Shown here: one piece after another, positions 57,447-64,000 of the stretch
How the letters are laid out: every line of letters begins with the position of its first letter
Position numbering within the stretch: position 1 is the stretch's first letter
Assembly (NCBI GenBank): GCA_963082875.1
Contig: OY720102.1
Location: 5,766,001 to 5,830,000, forward strand
From: Corella eumyota
Taxonomy: Eukaryota > Chordata > Ascidiacea > Phlebobranchia > Corellidae
Direction of reading: 5' to 3'
Length of the DNA: 64,000 nt
Notes under the pieces: model-generated
What the model saw: the letters and a program-made list of their open reading frames with translations, nothing else
Database searches by the model: none
What the model was told of the DNA's origin: nothing
Translations under genes and position numbers: made by a program

Positions 57447-58917
57447 CTAACAGTTTTCAGTTAAAAAAAGTATTGTGTTTAATTTTTTTTGGGCACCTAG
57501 AATCTTACTGAATCAAACTAATTGCTATTTATAAATAAAACGAAGCGTGTTCAATACTAATTTTTAAAATTAGATACCCAAAAAATATAAAAAAAAAACT
57601 ACAAATAAACCGTTTTTATACCAAGTAAATAAACCTTACTAAAATAAATCTTCCTTAACCTTGTTCTGCTTATGTAGTACAACAATATACAAAACCTCAA
57701 CATCTATTGTCGCTCAATACACCATTAGCTCACAAAACAGATAACATTCCGAGTACAATATAAAATTGTGACGTATGGCTTTGTGCGCGATATCAAAAAT
57801 CGACACTTGATCTGTGTGAACCAATGTTTTATTTGTTTAGATTCAGTGTTTATTTACTGAAAAGGGTTCTAAGCAATCATGCCTGAATTATTATTTTTCC
57901 CCCAAAACTAGACAAAATTTAGACATTCTTTAAGATATCAAGACTTCTACAGTAAACATCCTACTGATCCTGTTGATTCAGCGGCTATAGCTTATAAAAA
58001 GTGTTATCTTTTGATATAACTTAAATTGACATTTTTTGAGCTATATCAACATTCTCAGAGACAACTCGATTACAGAAAATTATATGTAAGCTGTTTGTGG
58101 TTTTTAGGCTGTGGTTCTGGGTATGAAAACTTAACTTCTAAAATATAAACTCTTTTAACAATGTTTGATTTATAAAATTCAAAGGAAAATAAAATAAAAG
58201 AATTTTATTCATAAAAATAAAAGGGTTCGATTGACAAAAAAAATAAAGTTCATTGTTTTAACTACTTTACTGTCACTGAAAATAATACATTATAATATGT
58301 CCATAACTTACCACGTGGCTTCACGTCCAGCTAGCATAATCTTTTAGATACATCAAACTGAGTTTGATATAACCTAAGTCTTTTAACATTCTATGGTAAA
58401 ATATTAAGAGCTTTTACATTATTCACAAATCATCTATAATGCCTATAGTCTGACAGCACACGTAAAAAATAGGTTCGTACCTACGCATATCTGTATAACG
58501 TATACTATGTTAATAACGCTAGTTGTTATATTCATGATAAGATTTGTTATGTTCTTCTTCAAGCGAAAAAACGACACAAAATATTGTCTAAAATGCGAGA
58601 AAATTTTATTTATATCACGATAAAGCAAAACAAGTGGTCAACACAGAATACGGCTTAGTTAAACATACTGTTAGAACGATATATGAGAAGTAAGTATAAA
58701 ACTAGTATTTTCTACATAAACCCTATTACGTATTAAAATTTAAATCGAATTAATTAAACAAAGACAGCATTAAATTATGAATTATTCAGCAACTAATTTC
58801 GATCAATAAACTTCACAACCAAGGAAAAACAAAGCGCTTTGAAAAAGCACGGGCACTTTGGCAGTTTATAGTTAAAATCGTTCGCCTTGAATTGCGACGA
58901 AATGTGTGTTCAAGTCT
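57447..58917. other. Intergenic between RBM-like 3' end and WDR64 start
   Basis: Both genes run on the minus strand, so this is the 3'UTR of the RBM-like gene followed by the WDR64 promoter. The likely poly(A) signal of the former is at 58,605-58,610. AT-rich, with no repeat or exon recognised. Confidence 0.55.
58605..58610 (-). terminator. Poly(A) signal AATAAA
   Basis: First AATAAA on the minus strand after the stop of the RBM4/RBM14-like gene (about 308 nt downstream). Confidence 0.45.
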
Positions 58918-60723
58918 TTAATACTGAGAGTAGCGATCCAACAGCGCTAAACGATCAGCAGAGGAGTAACCCCTATTTTCGCGGGCGCCCCCGCCATAAC
59001 GTAAGCCCGCACCGCCGTAACGATTCATTGCTATTTCTGAATCGACGTCAAGCTGATCGGCAGCAAAATCGTACTGCGCGCCTAAAGCGGCGTAGGGGTC
59101 GCTTGCAGCTAGCGCTTCAGCTTCGAGTTGACGCGACAAGGCTTCACGCTCGCGCAAAAGATACGAACTTCCCGATCCCATGAGAGCTTGTCTGCGATTC
59201 GGCATTGAGTTGTGCGACAGATGATCGTACATGCTACCTAACGGTGCGCCACGGTCGTGCATTGGGCCCATTTGCGACATGCGCGAGCCTCGCATTGCTC
59301 TAAAATCGTGGCAACAGGTAAAAATGGATGTATTAAATAAACGCGTAACTAGCAACAAACGCGAAATTCGTGTTCTTTTTAAGATTTAAAAAAAAATGCG
59401 AGCCACTTTTAGCAACATGTGTAAAGTGGGTCCTGTAAATAAAGGGTTAGTCTTATCCCAATACAACTTATTTAGTTTTTACCCACACTTATAATTAAGT
59501 ATTCAACCTCTTGAATAGATTATAAAAGTTTAAACCAAATAAGGTTAAATTATTGTTGCCCATTACAAACCTCGGTCTTTGAAAAGGGGGTGGTTCAAAA
59601 TAAGGGTCTTCTAAATAGGGGTCCCTAGGAAATCGAGGTGGCATCCCACCCCTCATTCCTGGGCCAAATCCACCCCTACCACCCCTGAAACCACCCCGTC
59701 CTCTGCCTCGGAAATCGCCAAAAAAGGGTCCTACATTTAGCGACAAAAAAATACAAGATAAAATTGGGCAATTTTTAAAATTAAAGTATATATAGGCTAT
59801 AATCTTAACATGCACAATGTATTATAAAAATTAATTTTAATATTCTGACAATTAAGCAGATATAAATTACCTGGAGGTCTATGATCCATTTCTGGTCTAT
59901 TTCTCGACATTTGCACAGCAATTTTTTTCCCATTTACTTCATGATTATTTAAGGCTTGAATAGCATCTCTAGCATTATTTTCTCGGGCCATGTGTACAAA
60001 AGCAAAGTTCTTAACAACATCGCATTCCAAAACTGTACCGTACTTTTTAAAGAGTTTATGAAGCTTAAATAAAAAAAAAATAAAGTTAACTAAACTTTAT
60101 GTTTCTTCGCAAATTTATATATTTTTCAAAGCAAGTATATGCAAATATTAAAAAAAATATTTTTGATTTTAGAAACATGTACTGTCTATGTACTAAATAA
60201 ACATTGTCAATTGTATTTATTATTTTATAATATTCAATTTTAAGAAACAATTTTTTTAAATAAAGGTAATTTTGTTTTTTATAAGAAAAAAAGTCATAAA
60301 AAATTACTGTGTCTGATTTAGTTCCTTCTGCTACATTTCCGATAAATAATTTAATGGTTTTTGAAACTTTTGTTGTTGATAATTCTACGTTTATTGTGTT
60401 GCCTCTTAAATTTGATTTGTCCAAAGCCCTGCAAAAATAAAAACATGTTTTAATTATCTTAAAAAGGCCTAAATTAAACTGTTAAAAATAATAACAAATT
60501 GTAGTCTTTATTTAAATTTAAATTAAATTTAATTCGCCTAAAATTAAACCAATTATTGTTTTTACTTTATTGCATTTTTTGCCTCTGATAATTCCGCCAT
60601 GTGCACAAATCCATAATTCTTTAAAATAGAACAATCGGTTACATCGCCATACTCCTTAAATAAATCTTCGATTTCTGACTTTTTCACATCCTCAGGTAAG
60701 CGACCGACAAATATTTTAACCAT
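58918..60723 (-). CDS. RNA-binding protein of the RBM4/RBM14/lark family (337 aa)
   Basis: Five exons: 60723-60566, 60428-60308, 60063-59871, 59730-59571, 59299-58918 (TAA); all splice sites and phases agree. There are two RRMs in tandem. RRM1 has RNP2 KIFVGRL (3-9) and RNP1 NYGFVHM (36-42). RRM2 has RNP2 KLFIGNV (79-85) and RNP1 NFAFVHM (112-118). The start MVKIFVG copies the family N-terminus, so it was preferred over the in-frame ATG 27 nt upstream. RRM2 is followed directly by an RGG/GF box (FRGRGRGGFRGGRGG, exon 4), a Pro/Phe-rich stretch and a C-terminus with MRGSRMSQM and the end LALLDRYSQY. The CCHC zinc knuckle that follows RRM2 in RBM4 and lark is absent, which makes it more like RBM14. 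Proteins of this family act in alternative splicing, translation control and nuclear condensates. Confidence 0.88.
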
Positions 60724-61540
60724 TGTTAAAAGGTGTAAAATATAAAACACAAATTCTAAATTTAAAATCGATTAAAAAATACTGACAAATTTCTATCTTT
60801 TAAAACTAATTATTTGTAGTGTAATACAACTTACAGAATAGTTTAAATCCTATTAATTCATTTTTTATTTTATTTTTAATACTGCAATTCGAATCCAAAA
60901 CACAATAATACAAAAAATTTGACAAACTGACAGACTGACAAATGTCACACTTTCGGACTGAAATTTTTACAGTTAAACGAGCACATACATTTCAATCCAT
61001 TTGGGTGTTAAATGTAGACAAGAAACTAAGTAACTTTATAGATTACAGCGTTTTACAAACCAATAATTAAAACGAAATCTTAAAAAATTTGATTAGCTTC
61101 ACTTTTTAAACTTTCTGATGACACTTCGACATCCGGGAAATAAGGTTGCTTTGTTTAAAATAATTAAAATATTTAACAAAATACTTTTTAAAAATTAAAC
61201 AAATTCTGTCATTAACTTTAATTTTAAAAACTGTTTAAAATAAAGAATACTATTTTTTAAATTTGATTTGACTTTTGGATTTGGTTGCACCCTTTTCATT
61301 ATTTTATCAATTCTTATAATATCAAAACTTATTGGCCATTTGTACTGGCTATTTCTAATGCTGAATTTATAAATACACTAAAAATAGGTAAGTGTAATGA
61401 AAGAGTACAGATTTAAAGTTTTATTATAAATTACACACTATCGTAAACTATAAAAAAATACGTTGCACTAAATGGCAATATCATTTAAGCGCAAGGTGGT
61501 AGTAGAGATTTAAATAAAAGTTAAATTTTGCAAAGAATGC
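60724..61540. other. Upstream region of the RBM4/RBM14-like gene
   Basis: AT-rich, with a short CTGACAGACTGACAAATGTC run at about 60,926-60,945. It presumably contains the promoter of the minus-strand RBM-like gene. No exon seen. Confidence 0.5.
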
Positions 61541-61549
61541 TCTCCAGAG

Positions 61550-61740
61550 TTTGGTAGTGTGGCGAACCGGTCATGGCAACGGAGTACGAGCCGAAAGGTT
61601 TCGGTTCCGAGCCGCACCAACGTCACACTATTTGCCATTGAGCCCGGCGTTTACGGATATCTCGATCACGACATAACAGCACACCCTTCCCCAATAAAAA
61701 CATTACATAAAACCCATCACCTTAAGGTGATATTGAAAAA
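61550..61740 (+). mobile_element. tRNA-derived SINE (family B)
   Basis: The head GGTAGTGTGGCGAACCGGTC leads to a B-box-like GGTTCCGAGCC. The body CACACTATTTGCC, GCCCGGCGTTTACGGATA and GCACACCCTTCCCC follows, and it ends in AAGGTGATATTG plus an A run. A second copy follows immediately. Confidence 0.65.
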
Positions 61741-61744
61741 AAAG

Positions 61745-61885
61745 AATGCTATTCAGGTCTGGTAGTGTATTGCACAGGTCATGACATGAGACAAAAGCAG
61801 AAAGGTCTTATGTTTGAGCTGCGGCACCACCACACTATTCGCTCTTAAGTCTGGCGTTTACGGATAATTCAACCCTCCTCCCCAC
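61745..61885 (+). mobile_element. SINE (family B), second tandem copy
   Basis: GGTCTGGTAGTGTATTGCAC, then GTTTGAGCTGCGGC and GTCTGGCGTTTACGGATAA repeat the layout of the 61,550 copy with more decay and a truncated 3' part. The two lie head to tail with only a few bases between them. Confidence 0.6.
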
Positions 61886-63827
61886 CCTGTATATTAAATT
61901 TGCCTCTTTTTAAATTTTATTTCACAAACAAAAAACATCCAAAATAAAATATAAATAAATTTTATTTCTTGCAGTTTTTTGTTATAATTGATTTTTTTGA
62001 TATGTTGGTAAAATGTAAACAGATTTTAATATGGGTTAAATGGTCATTTTTAATCTGATGCCTAAAAATTCTTATCATAGAATTTAAACATGATATTAAC
62101 TTACAAAAACATTATTTTTAGCTTTTAAACCAAATAGTTTTTATTAAGGCATAACAATCAATCACTTTTTTGGGAAAGTAACCCATAAATAGCACTTGCG
62201 CTTGGTGATCCGGTGCAACTAAATTTACTTCTCTTGTTTATTTTGGTTTACTACTGCTTATAAACCAGCGGTCCCTTTTTCACCACCCGGAAATTTTGAT
62301 TACAAACCCAATGCATACTGTTCAGGCCAAGGCCAGTGTTTATACTATCTAAATTGTGTATTGTCTAAGCTACGAGTCTGGTGAACCACATCACGCCAGA
62401 TCGCGATAAACTGAAAAGAATTTAACCCTTTGCAAATTACCCGGTAAGTTTTGCGTAATATGGGCTTAAAGTAGTAGCCTTTGAAGCCGCGAAAGCATTT
62501 GCGTGATTCTGCCTTTTTCCTACCGTATTGTAAACAGGCGTAATACGACATCGAGTAAAAATAACGTAGTATATATAAGAAACCAGATCTTGTCTAGAGT
62601 TCAAGTTCGATTTGACCGTTGCCGTATGGAGTATATGAAGTCAGTTCAGATTGTGTAAACCTCGTTAAAGATATCATTAGAATTACTACGTTTTACTGGA
62701 CCACTGCCACACAGAAAACCAAACACCTGAGTAAGTTTTTATATCAATGAAATCTTGGAAATAAGTTGTGGCACATTATATTAAAGGCACCAGCCACATC
62801 AAGGCCTCAATAAAAGCCAATCCTAAAAACGGCGTACACTTATTTTATTGTCTAGTCTTTTAATAAATTAAACTGTCCAGTGATATTTAAAAACTTATTT
62901 TTTATTGCATCATTATATGACTTGTAAGGCTATAGATATGTTAGCCATTGTGTAACAATTCAAACAACGCGTTTCGGACAACTTAATCTAATTTGACATT
63001 CACATTTTAATTTTAGAGCCATGATAACTTATTTCCGTGTATATACGCCCGCACAAGCATTCAATATTTCACCAAAGCAAATATTAAAAGTGATTTTACG
63101 GCCGTTAGTTTTTTCCCACAACATGATGATTATTAATCCCCTCCGCCGACTTTCGGTCAAATAAACACTTATCCAATATGTTAGACTCATTTTATTGACA
63201 AACGTGCCTGAGAGTTCCTAAAGTTGCAGGAGCCCCGCTGGGTGTTCCTCGAGGTGACGTTATTCACTCAAATTCACATCGATCGGGTATTGGTCATTGT
63301 TTATGTCGCCAGAACCTGTTAACACCTTTGTTGTACTAGCGATCCCCGTACATGCTTGTGACTAACGCAATGTGGACAGAAAGCGACGTGAAATTAAATT
63401 TAATATTTGTTTAAATTTGGGATGAAGTTATATAACTACCCAATGACTGATCTATTAGTCAAGTAGCAATAACTTTGCCCGCCTTGCCAGTGACGTCATT
63501 ACGATGAAGTTTTTGGAAATGTAAAAATAAATTTTTTCGAACATAAGTTGTACAAATAGTAAAATACCTAACCTTTTAATACAACAAAGACCAATTCACA
63601 TTCCCCAGATAACTGTTATTATTTTAAAACTGTTAATAAATGTCATTTTAGTCAAAATAAATTCCAATCATTGTTACACGCTGATGCCAGCTGTACATAG
63701 AAACAATATAAAAAAATCAGCGATGACATAGAAACAATATAAACAACTGATGACGCACTTTGGCTAGGTAGCAATTTTGTCAATTTCTGGCGGAGGAAGC
63801 CCGTCGTTTTTATCCGGTCTTTTTGAA
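61886..63827. other. Right intergenic region
   Basis: No coding exon recognised. A minus-strand open frame at 62,551-62,345 (68 codons) has no splice or family support. A TATA-like TATATAAG at 62,572-62,579 with a strong donor (CCTGA|GTAAGT) at 62,730/62,731 could mark a non-coding first exon of a plus-strand gene. A TGACGTCA lies at 63,491. Confidence 0.45.
62572..62730 (+). promoter_or_regulatory. Possible TATA promoter and 5' untranslated exon
   Basis: TATATAAG at 62,572 is followed about 30 bp later by a more balanced-composition stretch ending in CACCTGA|GTAAGTTT, a strong splice donor. The only ATGs (for example ATGGAGTATATGAAG near 62,625) give very short frames, so it would be a 5'UTR exon, perhaps an alternative first exon of the gene starting at 63,988. 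Confidence 0.3.
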
Positions 63828-63861
63828 TGTAAACAATCGGACCGCAGGCTGATTGTTTACA
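63828..63861. promoter_or_regulatory. Inverted pair of forkhead-type sites
   Basis: TGTAAACAATC (63,828-63,838) and its exact reverse complement GATTGTTTACA (63,851-63,861) flank a 12-bp GC-rich spacer. GTAAACA/TGTTTAC is the classic FOX-factor core. The pair lies about 40 bp upstream of the probable first splice donor of the right-edge gene. Confidence 0.5.
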
Positions 63862-64000
63862 CTTTTATTACTCAGTCGTCTTACGAGAACCAACTAAACA
63901 GGTAACTTCATTGTTAGAGGTTCCCATAGCTGGCCGAATTCCCAGGCCTTTGGCTTCCCTAATTGTGTTTTTGTTCGCAGCAAAATTATGGGATACCCTA
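63862..64000 (+). CDS. Start of a plus-strand gene, cut by the window edge
   Basis: A probable 5'UTR exon ends AAACAG|GTAACT at 63,901. A 79-bp intron (63,902-63,980) ends in the strong acceptor TTTTTGTTCGCAG, and the next exon holds ATG at 63,988-63,990 (MGYP...). Only four codons are visible, so no product can be named. The 79-bp intron, pyrimidine tract and ATG seven bases into the exon make this a reasonable gene start. Confidence 0.4.

Noticed and set aside
58887-59183. Plus-strand Arg-rich ORF
   Set aside because: Antisense of the last RBM4/RBM14-like exon.
62345-62551. Minus-strand ORF MSYYACLQYGRKKAE...
   Set aside because: Single 68-codon frame without homology I recognise, splice partners or a poly(A) signal in place.

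Overview
This window looks like nuclear DNA of an invertebrate deuterostome, most likely an ascidian tunicate of the Ciona type. That is an inference: it is AT-rich with compact, intron-rich genes (many introns of 100-400 bp, ordinary GT-AG sites), tRNA-derived SINEs are common, and there is a chordate WDR64 orthologue. No tunicate-only gene was proved. Most coding exons are too short to show up as long ORFs. The gene models here were built by hand from splice sites and reading-frame phase, and the frame closes through every gene reported with full exon coordinates.

Layout. 1-19,933 is one giant satellite array of about 66 head-to-tail units of about 302 bp, each with a homopolymeric G tract. 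It contains nested higher-order duplications, the largest being an 8.1-8.7 kb block present twice. A 487-bp spacer carrying a tRNA-Ser-type SINE follows, then 11 more units in inverted orientation (20,421-23,593). A short tandem of tRNA-Ser-like elements (23,597-24,185) and a decayed lone satellite copy mark the edge of the repeat domain.

The gene-bearing part runs from 26 kb to the right edge. (1) A plus-strand gene for a 356-aa two-pass membrane protein of unknown family (26,099-28,709). (2) A minus-strand head-to-tail pair: a THAP-domain protein (33,206-31,318) followed 66 nt later by a small GATA-type zinc-finger protein (31,251-29,896). This is a candidate operon, or one longer fused gene. 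(3) A plus-strand secreted galaxin-like cysteine-rich protein (34,812-36,616). (4) About 10 kb without a recognised gene (36,617-47,003), holding a non-autonomous hAT element with perfect 8-bp target duplications, SINE pieces, and unusually many TGACGTCA and CACGTG motifs. (5) The minus-strand WDR64 orthologue (57,446-47,004, 27 mapped exons), with a 1.6-kb minisatellite in intron 18 and a collagen-like Gly-X-Y exon at its 3' end. (6) A minus-strand RNA-binding protein of the RBM4/RBM14/lark family (60,723-58,918). (7) At the right edge, a plausible promoter and first exons of a plus-strand gene that runs out of the window.

The genes do not form one obvious pathway: they include nuclear factors (THAP, GATA finger, RBM4/14-like), a probable axoneme or testis WD-repeat scaffold, one secreted matrix-like protein and one membrane protein. 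No rRNA, functional tRNA, CRISPR array, retrovirus-like element or autonomous transposon gene was recognised.
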